6,024 bases of DNA from Haloarculaceae archaeon (lineage in GTDB: Archaea; Halobacteriota; Halobacteria; Halobacteriales; Haloarculaceae), in NCBI GenBank assembly GCA_028274885.1, contig JAQCMX010000259.1, forward strand, positions 1 through 6,024, given 5' to 3'. Shown here piece after piece: positions 1 through 5,937 of the stretch (positions are counted from its first letter, which is position 1; every line of letters begins with the position of its first letter). Both the position numbers and the translations under genes were made by a program. The notes below the pieces were generated by a model. That model saw only the letters and a list, made by a program, of their open reading frames with translations. It had not been told where the DNA came from and searched no databases.

Positions 1-105
1 CCCCCCCTTACAGATAGTCGCGGTAACCACTATCGGAGGGCCCGTCGGGGGTCTGTGGTCAAGGCCCGAGAGTACGCAAATATGAGTAATTGTGTCTAAA
101 CAGAT
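1..105. other. Intergenic end region, no gene seen
   Basis: This stretch lies downstream of the unknown minus-strand gene. No start codon opens a convincing reading frame on either strand. It holds a run of seven C at the window edge, an inverted repeat at 13-34, and an AT-rich patch near 76-97. The patch could be part of a promoter reading leftwards or simply the 3' region of the upstream gene. No clear terminator hairpin followed by a T run is visible. Confidence 0.5.
13..34. repeat. Short inverted repeat
   Basis: GATAGT at 13-18 is matched by its exact reverse complement ACTATC at 29-34, with ten bases between. The spacer itself contains GGTAACC, which can pair GGT with ACC. It could form a small RNA hairpin or be a protein site. 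No T run follows on either strand, so it is not a typical archaeal terminator. Repeats of this size also arise by chance. Confidence 0.35.
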
Positions 106-693
106 TCATTCGGTATCCGAGTATGTTTGATCCAGTGTGTCGTAGACGCTCCCCCGGAACCGGGTCTCTCCGCTTTCGATAACAGAGATTACTTTATCAC
201 CCAGACGCCGGGAAGAGAACACGCCGTCCCTGTACTCCGCAAACGTTTCCGCCTGGGAGAAGTGTCGGTCAACAATCGCCTCCGCTTCCGGTCGAGTGTA
301 CTCTGCCCGCATAGCTACCCAGAAGTCGTCCTCTGGGGAGGCAACGAGCGGTTCAAGATCAGCGCCAAGTTGTCGAAAGTGTGAGAGGAGGTGGTGTCGC
401 AACTCGTTCTCGCGGGGACCATCGTACCGCGTATACACGGGGTTGGTACGTAAGAACCGCTCCTCGCAGTCGTCCACGTCGTCGCCCTGGTCGAGCAAAG
501 CAGCGTACTCGACGACGAGTCGGCCCTGTCTGTGCATCTCCGACTGGATATCGTCAGTGAAGTGTTTTGCACCCCTTCTGGCAGCTTTGCCCAGGAGGCC
601 ACCGCCAAACTCCTCTGTGACGATTCCGAGCATCTCCTCGGTCATCGCATCCAGAAAGTCCTGATATGTGCGCCACACCGCCGCTTTGGTCAT
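106..693 (-). CDS. Unrecognised acidic soluble protein, 195 aa
   Basis: I do not recognise this family. With the ATG at 693 the product is 195 residues, rich in Asp and Glu, with no signal peptide or membrane segment, so probably cytoplasmic. It looks mostly helical. Features seen: a Gly-rich turn EEFGGGLLGKAARRGAKHF at 27-45, the string FLRTNPVYTRYDG at 80-92, an aromatic/acidic stretch at 121-132, and DRHFSQAETFAEYRDGVF at 142-159. I see no Walker, helix-turn-helix, zinc-finger or catalytic motif. A GTG at 744 would add 17 residues. I prefer 693 because that extension uses codons unusual for GC-rich haloarchaea (AGG, AGA, ATT, TTT) and crosses an AT-rich, promoter-like stretch. GGAG at 698-701 lies four bases before the ATG. 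The gene follows livF on the same strand after 231 bp, so it may be its own transcript. A link to the transporter is suggested by position only. Confidence 0.75.
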   Translation of the reverse strand: MTKAAVWRTYQDFLDAMTEEMLGIVTEEFGGGLLGKAARRGAKHFTDDIQSEMHRQGRLVVEYAALLDQGDDVDDCEERFLRTNPVYTRYDGPRENELRHHLLSHFRQLGADLEPLVASPEDDFWVAMRAEYTRPEAEAIVDRHFSQAETFAEYRDGVFSSRRLGDKVISVIESGETRFRGSVYDTLDQTYSDTE

Positions 694-715
694 GGGTCTC
701 CCCCAAATTTCCGCG

Positions 716-721
716 AAAAAA
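716..721 (-). terminator. Possible oligo-T terminator of the transporter operon
   Basis: The minus strand carries six consecutive T after a run of five G, about 200 bases past the livF stop. Archaeal RNA polymerase can terminate at oligo-T tracts without a strong hairpin. The tract sits just ahead of the ATG of the unknown gene, so it may instead be part of that gene's promoter. The assignment rests only on base composition. Confidence 0.25.
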
Positions 722-772
722 CCCCCGGTCGGATACCTCGACACATCTCATCTGTTCTTACGACCGGAGCGT

Positions 773-778
773 CAAATA
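773..778 (-). promoter_or_regulatory. Possible TATA box for the unknown gene
   Basis: On the minus strand the sequence reads TGTATTTGAC around 780-771, a TATA-like stretch in otherwise GC-rich DNA. Archaeal spacing would put transcription start near 750. That would leave a leader of about 57 bases to the ATG at 693, or a near-leaderless mRNA if the GTG at 744 is the true start. A second AT-rich stretch at 706-721 is an alternative that would place the start close to 693. Confidence 0.3.
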
Positions 779-784
779 CACACT

Positions 785-816
785 GGTGACGATGTAGCCC
801 AGACACGACTGTCACC
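785..816. repeat. Dyad GGTGAC-N20-GTCACC
   Basis: GGTGAC at 785-790 is an exact inverted match to GTCACC at 811-816. It lies in the livF-unknown gene spacer, just upstream of the TATA-like element at 773-778. The position would suit a regulator binding two half-sites, but six-base half-sites can occur by chance. Confidence 0.3.
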
Positions 817-924
817 TGTCGAACCGTGTTCTGGCCGGACCGTCCGTGTGTCTGCCCCCGGCGGGCTTGGGTTGGGAACGGCAGGTGTTCAGACCGGAAG
901 CGGCAGATGGTAGCCCTACCGATT

Positions 925-1620
925 CTACACGCCGAGGTACTCTTCCAGTATCGCATCGTTCTGTTCTAACGCCTCTGGTGTGACGGTTTCGCCGATCCGC
1001 CCGTTTTGCAGCAGGTAGATCCGGTCGGCGATGTCCAGCACGAGGTCGACGTTCTGTTCGACAATCACGATGGTGTATCCGGCCGTTGCGATGGCCTGTG
1101 TGATCTCGGCGATCTCAGGAATCAGGGACGGCATCAGCCCCTCCGTGGGTTCGTCCAGCAACAGAAGCTGTGGGTCACGCATCAGCGCACGGGCCATAGC
1201 GACCATCTGCTGTTCGCCCCCCGAAAGGGTTCCTGCACGCTGGTCGAGTCGCTCGCCGACTCGCGGGAACCGCTCGAACAGCCGCTCCATCCGGTCGGGA
1301 TCGAACGGCGCCTTCCCGAGCCCCATGCGGAGGTTCTCCTCGACGGTCATCTCCGGGAACATCCGGCGGTCCTGTGGGACGTACCCGATGCCACGGTTTG
1401 CGATGCTGCTGGGAGCGTCGCCGGTGATATCTGTCCCGTCGAACCGGATGGTCCCCGTCCGGGGGGGCGTCAGACCCATTACCGAGCGCATCGTGGTCGT
1501 TTTGCCCGCGCCGTTTCGACCGAGAAGTGCGACCACTTCGTTGGTCCCGGCCTCGAAGCTCACGTCGTGGAGGATATGGCTCTGGCCGTAGTAGGTGTCG
1601 ATCGAGTCGACTGACAGCAT
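925..1620 (-). CDS. livF: LivF-type ATPase of HAAT ABC importer
   Basis: Cytoplasmic ATP-hydrolysing subunit of the importer, expected to pair with LivG under the LivH-LivM channel. The 231 residues match the usual LivF length. Visible ABC motifs in order: Walker A GRNGAGKT at 34-41, Q-loop Gln83 in YVPQDRRMFPEMTV, signature LSGGEQQ at 132-138, Walker B LLLLDE at 152-157 with catalytic Glu157. The sequence IVEQN follows, where Gln189 stands in the H-loop position. This Gln replacement (VEQN) is typical of LivF proteins and marks the subunit as LivF rather than LivG. The start ATG overlaps the livG stop by one base (TGATG) and is preceded by GGAGGG eight to nine bases upstream. It is the last gene of the tightly packed transporter operon and ends with TAG. 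UrtE, the urea-transport homologue, is similar; no urea-specific genes are seen here. Confidence 0.95.
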   Translation of the reverse strand: MLSVDSIDTYYGQSHILHDVSFEAGTNEVVALLGRNGAGKTTTMRSVMGLTPPRTGTIRFDGTDITGDAPSSIANRGIGYVPQDRRMFPEMTVEENLRMGLGKAPFDPDRMERLFERFPRVGERLDQRAGTLSGGEQQMVAMARALMRDPQLLLLDEPTEGLMPSLIPEIAEITQAIATAGYTIVIVEQNVDLVLDIADRIYLLQNGRIGETVTPEALEQNDAILEEYLGV

Positions 1621-2366
1621 CAGTGGTCCCTCCGGAAGTAGATCTTTCTCACGCGTTCGTCGGCCTGAATCTGGTCCGGTGTCCCTTCGGCCAGTACCTG
1701 ACCGTTGTGTAAGACAGTGATGCGCTCGACCAGTTCCATAACCAGATCGACGTCGTGTTCGATGAGGATGATCGTGACCGTCCCCCGAAGCTCCGCGAGT
1801 AGTCGCTTGATTGTATCGGTTTCGCTCGCCGAGAGACCAGCAGTCGGTTCGTCGAGCAAGAGCAGATCAGGATCGTTTGCGAGTGCAAGCGCCAACTCGA
1901 GGACCTTCCGGTCGCCGTGCGAGAGCTCCCCGGCCTGCTTTTCGACGTGGACATCCAGGTCAACCTGCGCGAGAAGCCCGTCGACCCGGTCCAGTTTCGT
2001 TTCGTCGGTGCCGTATCGTGAGAGGAGATTCGAAAGGGCCTCACCGCTGTGGAGGGCTCCGAGGACGTTCTCACGGACGGTCAGTTCGGGAAAGATACTG
2101 GTGATCTGGAAGGACAGCGCCATTCCACGGGACGTGATCTCGTGGGGATCTAGCCCTGTGATCTCCTTCCCGTTGAACCGGACCGAGCCCGAGCTGGGCT
2201 CGGCGAGCCCCGAGATGAGGTTGAATACGGTTGTCTTTCCGGCACCGTTCGGGCCGATCAGGCCCCGGAATTCGCCCTGTGTCAGCTCAAGATCCACATC
2301 GTTCACGGCGACGAATCCGTCGAACTCCTTGGTCAACCCCACCGTTTCAAGAACCGTCTCAGTCAT
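1620..2366 (-). CDS. livG: LivG-type ATPase of HAAT ABC importer
   Basis: Second cytoplasmic ATPase of the importer, 248 residues, the usual LivG length. Motifs in order: Walker A GPNGAGKT at 38-45, Q-loop Gln87 in LSFQITSIFPELTV, signature LSHGD at 148-152, Walker B LLLLDE at 168-173 with catalytic Glu173, D-loop GLSASE around 177-182, and switch His204 in IEHD. The LSHGD signature in place of LSGGQ, and an insert between the Q-loop and signature (about 105-145), are normal for LivG and UrtD proteins. All catalytic residues are present, so it should be active. The C-terminal stretch EGTPDQIQADERVRKIYF is also typical of LivG. Its ATG lies inside the end of livM (8-base overlap) behind a near-perfect Shine-Dalgarno sequence, and its stop overlaps the livF start. 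Confidence 0.95.
   Translation of the reverse strand: MTETVLETVGLTKEFDGFVAVNDVDLELTQGEFRGLIGPNGAGKTTVFNLISGLAEPSSGSVRFNGKEITGLDPHEITSRGMALSFQITSIFPELTVRENVLGALHSGEALSNLLSRYGTDETKLDRVDGLLAQVDLDVHVEKQAGELSHGDRKVLELALALANDPDLLLLDEPTAGLSASETDTIKRLLAELRGTVTIILIEHDVDLVMELVERITVLHNGQVLAEGTPDQIQADERVRKIYFRRDH
1628..1633 (-). promoter_or_regulatory. Ribosome binding site of livF
   Basis: GGAGGG on the minus strand lies inside the last codons of livG, with GGAGG ending eight bases before the livF ATG at 1620. It complements the archaeal 16S rRNA 3' end (CACCUCC) and, with the TGATG overlap, supports coupled translation and this start. Confidence 0.75.
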
Positions 2367-3381
2367 CTGTCGTCACCTCCGGTGTCGGGGTTGAATCACG
2401 CACCCGGCGCTTCACTCTCCGTTGCAGCCGGTTCCAGAGACCGATCAGACCCTCCGGCTCCACCACAACCATCACGAGCAACAGGAGACCGACGATCAAC
2501 TGGTATGCGTCGGTGACCTGGCTGACGTAGTTTCCGGCACCCTCGATTAGCACTGCGCCGATAACAGCACCGACGATCGTGGAGCGTCCACCGAGCATGG
2601 TGTAGATGACCGGATCACCTGCGACTATCAGCGAGAAGCGGGAGGCGTTGATGAAACCGTTGATGTACGTGGCGAGTGCCCCGGCGATCCCGGCGAATGC
2701 GCCGCTTGCGACGAAGGCGATCAGCTTGTAGGCCGTCACGTTGTATCCAAGCATGCGGGCGCGTTGCTCGTTTTCACGGATCATCCGAAAGACGAGCCCG
2801 ACCGGGGAGATGACCAGACGGTACATCAGAAACAGCGAAACCAGCACGACACCAAGGGTGAAGTAATACCGGAACGTGGGGTCGAACACCGAGTACTCGC
2901 CGAGCAAGGGGATCCAGATGTCCGGAACCGACACGATGATCCCGTCTGTTCCACCCGTGATCCCGCTGTAGGTTTCCGCGAGACGCTGTGCGATCAACGC
3001 GATCAGGATCGTCACGATGACAAAGCCGTGAGATTTCACCCGGACAGCGATCAGACCCAACCCAACGGCGATCAGTATGGTGGCCAAAAACGCCACGAGA
3101 AGGCCGACAAACGCGCCCTGCCCGTAATCCATCAGCGCGAACGTCGCCGCGTACGCACCGACCCCGAAAAACACCGAATGGCCGAAACTCAACAATCCGG
3201 TGTACCCGTACAGCAGATCGAAAGAGGCCCCGTACAGCCCGAACGCGAGAAAGAGCGCACCCAAAAATAGCAGGAAGTCCCCGACCCCGATAACGGGCCA
3301 CAGCAACGCGATGACAAACAGGACGAGCAAAACGGCACGATTCAGTGTGACCGTGCCAACCGGTGTGTGCAGCGACCACAT
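2359..3381 (-). CDS. livM: LivM-type permease of HAAT ABC importer
   Basis: Integral membrane channel subunit that pairs with LivH. It has 340 residues, with many hydrophobic segments beginning at about 16-31 and continuing to about 291-310, roughly eight to ten by eye. Family hallmarks: GYTGLLSFGHS at 59-69, SGITGGTDGI at 139-148, and the cytoplasmic coupling loop IRENEQRARMLGYN at 201-214, which contacts the ATPases. It ends in an Arg-rich then acidic cytoplasmic tail (about 315-340). The length fits LivM of simple Liv systems. The start is supported by the TAATG overlap with livH and a GAGGAGGG stretch upstream. No signal peptide is expected. The ligand is not deducible from the permease; UrtC is the urea homologue. 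Confidence 0.94.
   Translation of the reverse strand: MWSLHTPVGTVTLNRAVLLVLFVIALLWPVIGVGDFLLFLGALFLAFGLYGASFDLLYGYTGLLSFGHSVFFGVGAYAATFALMDYGQGAFVGLLVAFLATILIAVGLGLIAVRVKSHGFVIVTILIALIAQRLAETYSGITGGTDGIIVSVPDIWIPLLGEYSVFDPTFRYYFTLGVVLVSLFLMYRLVISPVGLVFRMIRENEQRARMLGYNVTAYKLIAFVASGAFAGIAGALATYINGFINASRFSLIVAGDPVIYTMLGGRSTIVGAVIGAVLIEGAGNYVSQVTDAYQLIVGLLLLVMVVVEPEGLIGLWNRLQRRVKRRVRDSTPTPEVTTDD
2373..2380 (-). promoter_or_regulatory. Ribosome binding site of livG
   Basis: GGAGGTGA on the minus strand is a full eight-base complement to the archaeal anti-Shine-Dalgarno sequence (UCACCUCC). It lies inside the livM coding sequence, six bases before the livG ATG at 2366. It fixes the livG start firmly and shows that this internal gene has its own strong initiation signal. 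Confidence 0.85.
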
Positions 3382-4247
3382 TAGCCAAGTCCCTCCTCAA
3401 AGAGCCCGTCCGGGCGGACTATGACGAACGCGATCATCAGCGACAGTGTAAGCACCCGTGCGTCGACGGTTGTTATGTAGAGAGTGCCGATGTTCTCGAC
3501 CAGGGCGTAAACCAGACTGGCCACGAGAACGCCCTTTAGCGACCCGAGGCCGCCCACGATGACGACAATAAACGCGACGGCAAGGATATCCAGTCCCATC
3601 AGATGGTTCACGCCGACGATGGGCGACAACAAGACACCAGCAAGCGCGGCCAGCCCTGCGCCGAGACCGAACGTGACGACGTACACCTGCGACCGGGGAA
3701 TCCCGAGCGCGCTGGCCATTTCGAGGTCCTGTCGAACCCCTCGCATCCACATACCATAGCGGGTCCGGTGGAGAAACAGGTAGAGCGCTCCCATCAGACC
3801 GAGAGACACAACTGCGACGCTGAGCCGGTACAGCGGGTAGGTGATCCCTGCGAGTGTCACCGAGCCCTGAATCGGTGCCGACACAGACCGGGTGCCGGGG
3901 CCGAACACGAGCAGACCAATCTGGTCAAGGACGATCAACAGGGCGAACGTGGCAATCAGCGTCGTCGGGATGTCCTCCTCGATCGGTCTGAGCGCCACGC
4001 GCTCGATCACCATGCCGAGAAAGCCAACGGCCAGGGGCGCAACGACGGCCGCGACGAGGAAACTGCCAGTGGCGCCGATCACGAACCAGCCACCGACAGC
4101 ACCGAGCATATACAACGATCCGTGTGCCAGATTCACGACCTTGAGCAGGCCGAAAATGAGATTCAGTCCGAGCGCGATCAGCGCGATTATCAATCCCCAC
4201 GTGACTCCGTTCAGTACGGCGATGAGAATCTGCTCTCCAGTTGGCAT
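3381..4247 (-). CDS. livH: LivH-type permease of HAAT ABC importer
   Basis: Integral membrane channel subunit, 288 residues, the usual LivH length, with about eight hydrophobic segments by eye. Family hallmarks: GLNLIFGLLKVVNLAHG at 27-43, ERVALRPI at 82-89, a coupling loop RYGMWMRGVRQDLEMASALGI at 163-183, and VGGLGSLKG at 231-239. It forms the translocation path with LivM and contacts the ATPases through the coupling loop. It is the first gene of the four-gene unit, separated from the binding-protein gene by 368 bp that include a promoter-like element. The ATG at 4247 is preceded by GGTGAT, a partial Shine-Dalgarno match. Its stop shares one base with the livM start (TAATG). UrtB-type urea permeases are generally longer, with an extra N-terminal region absent here. 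Confidence 0.94.
   Translation of the reverse strand: MPTGEQILIAVLNGVTWGLIIALIALGLNLIFGLLKVVNLAHGSLYMLGAVGGWFVIGATGSFLVAAVVAPLAVGFLGMVIERVALRPIEEDIPTTLIATFALLIVLDQIGLLVFGPGTRSVSAPIQGSVTLAGITYPLYRLSVAVVSLGLMGALYLFLHRTRYGMWMRGVRQDLEMASALGIPRSQVYVVTFGLGAGLAALAGVLLSPIVGVNHLMGLDILAVAFIVVIVGGLGSLKGVLVASLVYALVENIGTLYITTVDARVLTLSLMIAFVIVRPDGLFEEGLG
3391..3398 (-). promoter_or_regulatory. Ribosome binding site of livM
   Basis: GAGGAGGG on the minus strand contains GGAGG ten bases before the livM ATG at 3381, within the codons for the last residues of LivH (EEGLG). The spacing is slightly long, but the match to the anti-Shine-Dalgarno core is complete. Confidence 0.6.
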
Positions 4248-4255
4248 CGTAGCAT

Positions 4256-4261
4256 ATCACC
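4256..4261 (-). promoter_or_regulatory. Probable ribosome binding site of livH
   Basis: GGTGAT on the minus strand pairs with AUCACC of the archaeal 16S rRNA tail and ends eight bases before the livH ATG at 4247. A Shine-Dalgarno-like site here fits an mRNA with a long leader starting near 4428. Confidence 0.5.
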
Positions 4262-4352
4262 GTAGAACGCTGTCACCCGAACTGAACGACCGAGGCGGTG
4301 TGCTGGATGCATCTGCCCCGACCGCACGACCCGCTCTACTGTGGGGCAAGCG

Positions 4353-4371
4353 ATCCCGTGTGAGACGGGAT
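4353..4371 (-). repeat. Leader hairpin, 7-bp stem and 5-base loop
   Basis: ATCCCGT at 4353-4359 and ACGGGAT at 4365-4371 are exact inverted copies separated by five bases, so the livH leader RNA could fold into a GC-rich hairpin about 60-75 bases after the predicted start. No T run follows, so simple attenuation is not indicated. Confidence 0.5.
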
Positions 4372-4385
4372 AGTGTCGTGCGTTC

Positions 4386-4406
4386 CTGGCCACGGTCAGA
4401 GGCCAG
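4386..4406 (-). repeat. Leader inverted repeat, 6-bp stem
   Basis: CTGGCC at 4386-4391 and GGCCAG at 4401-4406 are exact inverted copies with a nine-base loop, located 14 bases before the 7-bp hairpin in transcript order. A third, weaker pair is TGCCCC at 4314-4319 with GGGGCA at 4343-4348. Confidence 0.4.
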
Positions 4407-4449
4407 TCGGGGCTCTTTCATGCGTGGATTCGAAATTTTCCCGCGTACA

Positions 4450-4461
4450 AATATAAATATT
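4450..4461 (-). promoter_or_regulatory. TATA-like promoter core upstream of livHMGF
   Basis: The minus strand reads AATATTTATATT here, containing TTTATA at 4457-4452, inside an AT-rich island in GC-rich DNA. Archaeal spacing of about 26 bases predicts transcription start near 4428. The element is an inverted repeat (AATAT-AA-ATATT), so it could also serve the plus strand, but no supportable plus-strand gene follows. It would give the permease-ATPase unit a promoter separate from the binding-protein gene. Confidence 0.55.
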
Positions 4462-4615
4462 ACCTTCTCATCAGAGTCGTGAAATGTTGAGACGGCCGGC
4501 GTACAGGGGCGAACGGCTGTCCGAAAAGTGTCCACCGAGAGGGATGACCCGGGCACTGGCCGGCAGACGGTGACGGCTGGACGGACGCCGCGACCCTGTC
4601 ACACCGCTGTGGCCG

Positions 4616-5878
4616 TTAGAACTCCTGGCCGGCAAGGTTGGCGCGGGGTTCGTACGGCGGTTCGGAGAACTCCACCTCGTTGACCACGGTGAGTTTGCCG
4701 TCTTCGATCCGTTCGACGAACATGTTCATAAAACATTGGTGGTCTTCCCCGCGGAAGTATTTCGGCCCCTGGGGGTAGCCCGTTCCCCCATCGACGGACG
4801 GGCCGTCTTCGAACCATTCGATAAACGTCTGGTGGTCGTCCTCACCGGACCAGCCGGTTGCCTCGACCGCGTCTCTGATCCACGAGAGCGCCTCGTATCC
4901 GGCGGTCCAGTGACCGCCGACCGGCACCTCGTCGGAGCCGTCTACGTCTGCGATTTCGTAGAAATGGTCGTAGGCGTCGGTGCCCATCTCGTCGAGTTCC
5001 CGTGGGGTCATCGTCGCATACTCGGCACCCTCACCCGCCTCGAGCTCGCTGATGTCGAGACCTTCGACGGATGCGATGGCCCCGAGTCGCTCGCCGGGCA
5101 CGCCGAGTTCGGCACTCTGTCGCAGGAAGTTCACCGACGACCCCCCGATAAGTGCATTGAACAGGACTTCCGTGTCGTCGGGTACCTGGTTGAGATACGA
5201 CGCGAGGTCGGTCTCGCCAACAGGGACGGCGATAGACTCCAGGACAGTCCCGTCCCGGTCCGCAAAGAGATTCTGGATCGCATCCCGGTACTGCTGTCCG
5301 AACGCGTAATCCTGGTAGATAATCGTCCAGTCGGTCCCCATATCGAGGCCGTGATCGACGGCGACGTTCGCCTGCAACTGGGTGTCGTGGTTGTGGCGGA
5401 GGACCCAGCGGTTCCCGTCTTCGCCGGTAATCGAGGGTGCTTCACCGATTGGAAAGTACGGCACCTCGAGTTCCTGGGCGAGGGGGTTGGTTGCGATTGC
5501 GACGCCCGAATCCTGTGTCCCGATGACGAAGTCGACCCCTTCCCGGTCGACCAGTGCACGGAACGCCTGAATCCCCTGCTGGGAGTCCGTCTCTGTGTCC
5601 TCCACGGAAAGCTCGATGTCCTGCCCGTCGATTCCGTCGTCCTCGTTGAGTTTCTCGATATAGTTGTCCACGACCCGCTCGTGCCAGTACCCGTAGGCAG
5701 ACAATGCGCCAGTACTGTCGGCCTGCAGGCCAATGTGGATGCCATCCCCGTCGTTGCCGCCGAGACAGCCTGCCAGCCCGACCGTACCTCCAATCGCGGC
5801 GGTTCCAAGCCCTTTCAGGACGGACCGACGTGATACAGAGCGATACTGGTCCGTACGTACCGAGTCAGCCTCTTGCAT
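4616..5878 (-). CDS. Tat-exported lipoprotein, Liv-family substrate-binding protein
   Basis: Extracytoplasmic receptor of the importer, 420 residues. The N-terminus has a twin-arginine motif SRRSVLK (Arg17, Arg18), a hydrophobic stretch, and a lipobox LAGC with Cys38. The mature protein should thus be exported folded and anchored by a lipid on Cys38, the common haloarchaeal arrangement. A short Gly/Asp linker (40-46) leads into a periplasmic-binding-protein fold of the Peripla_BP_6 type. Visible family features: STGALSAYG at 55-63, VDFVIGTQDSGVA at 115-127, YQDYAFGQQYRDAI at 188-201, and the C-terminal GPKYFRGEDHQ at 371-381, seen in many amide, aromatic-acid and amino-acid receptors of this family. 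The surface is very acidic. It precedes livHMGF and should feed it. Transcription probably starts just before the ATG, with no Shine-Dalgarno. Ligand unknown: branched-chain amino acids, amides or carboxylates are all possible. Confidence 0.93.
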   Translation of the reverse strand: MQEADSVRTDQYRSVSRRSVLKGLGTAAIGGTVGLAGCLGGNDGDGIHIGLQADSTGALSAYGYWHERVVDNYIEKLNEDDGIDGQDIELSVEDTETDSQQGIQAFRALVDREGVDFVIGTQDSGVAIATNPLAQELEVPYFPIGEAPSITGEDGNRWVLRHNHDTQLQANVAVDHGLDMGTDWTIIYQDYAFGQQYRDAIQNLFADRDGTVLESIAVPVGETDLASYLNQVPDDTEVLFNALIGGSSVNFLRQSAELGVPGERLGAIASVEGLDISELEAGEGAEYATMTPRELDEMGTDAYDHFYEIADVDGSDEVPVGGHWTAGYEALSWIRDAVEATGWSGEDDHQTFIEWFEDGPSVDGGTGYPQGPKYFRGEDHQCFMNMFVERIEDGKLTVVNEVEFSEPPYEPRANLAGQEF

Positions 5879-5908
5879 ACCGTATTGTCAGGAGGATGTA
5901 CTTGGCCG

Positions 5909-5927
5909 ATATAGTTATTTTGTTTCG
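5909..5927 (-). promoter_or_regulatory. Promoter (BRE/TATA) of the binding-protein gene
   Basis: On the minus strand CGAAA (5927-5923, BRE-like) is followed by an AT-rich stretch ending in TATAT at 5909. Archaeal spacing puts the transcription start near 5885-5892, only about 7-14 bases before the ATG at 5878. The upstream bases contain no GGAGG-like site, so a near-leaderless mRNA is likely, as is common for first genes in haloarchaea. Confidence 0.55.
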
Positions 5928-5937
5928 GACACCAGAC

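Larger units (their letters stand above)
4248..4615 (-). other. 368-bp gap with promoter and leader of livHMGF
   Basis: No convincing gene lies here. From the binding-protein side: about 150 bases of GC-rich sequence with no obvious terminator (only TTTT at 4523-4526 on the minus strand), then an AT-rich TATA-like core at 4450-4461, then roughly 180 bases of probable untranslated leader to livH. The leader contains inverted repeats at 4386-4406, 4353-4371 and 4314-4348. A frame opening at the ATG at 4421 (54 codons, stop 4257-4259) exists. It is Arg/Ser-rich and basic, with weaker third-position GC than expected, so I do not call it a gene. Confidence 0.6.

Noticed and set aside
1..94. Short minus-strand frame ending with TAA at 8-10
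   Set aside because: It begins after a stop at 95-97, has no good start codon and is too short to support a gene.
694..744. N-terminal extension of the unknown protein from a GTG at 744
   Set aside because: The codons between 744 and 694 are unlike the rest of the gene and cover an AT-rich regulatory-looking stretch. The ATG at 693 is the better start, although a TATA-like element at 773-778 keeps the GTG possible.
909..920. GGTAG-CC-CTACC palindrome just after the livF stop, as a terminator
   Set aside because: The two-base centre is too tight for a full hairpin and no T run follows within the next bases.
1054..1056. Gln in place of the H-loop His in LivF (codon 189)
   Set aside because: It looks like a missing key residue, but VEQN is the normal form in LivF proteins; the partner LivG keeps its His.
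1006..1614. Plus-strand open frame (202 codons) opposite livF
   Set aside because: Antisense shadow of a gene with all ABC ATPase motifs; its own product is compositionally odd.
1911..1925. Signature LSHGD instead of LSGGQ in LivG
   Set aside because: This variant is common in LivG and UrtD proteins and does not suggest loss of function.
3603..4265. Plus-strand open frame (220 codons) opposite livH
   Set aside because: The product is a highly charged, Glu/Arg/His-rich mirror of a membrane-protein gene, not a plausible protein.
4736..5833. Long plus-strand open frame (365 codons) opposite the receptor gene
   Set aside because: It lies entirely antisense to a clear binding-protein gene. Its translation lacks family motifs and is explained by the low stop-codon density of GC-rich coding DNA read in reverse.
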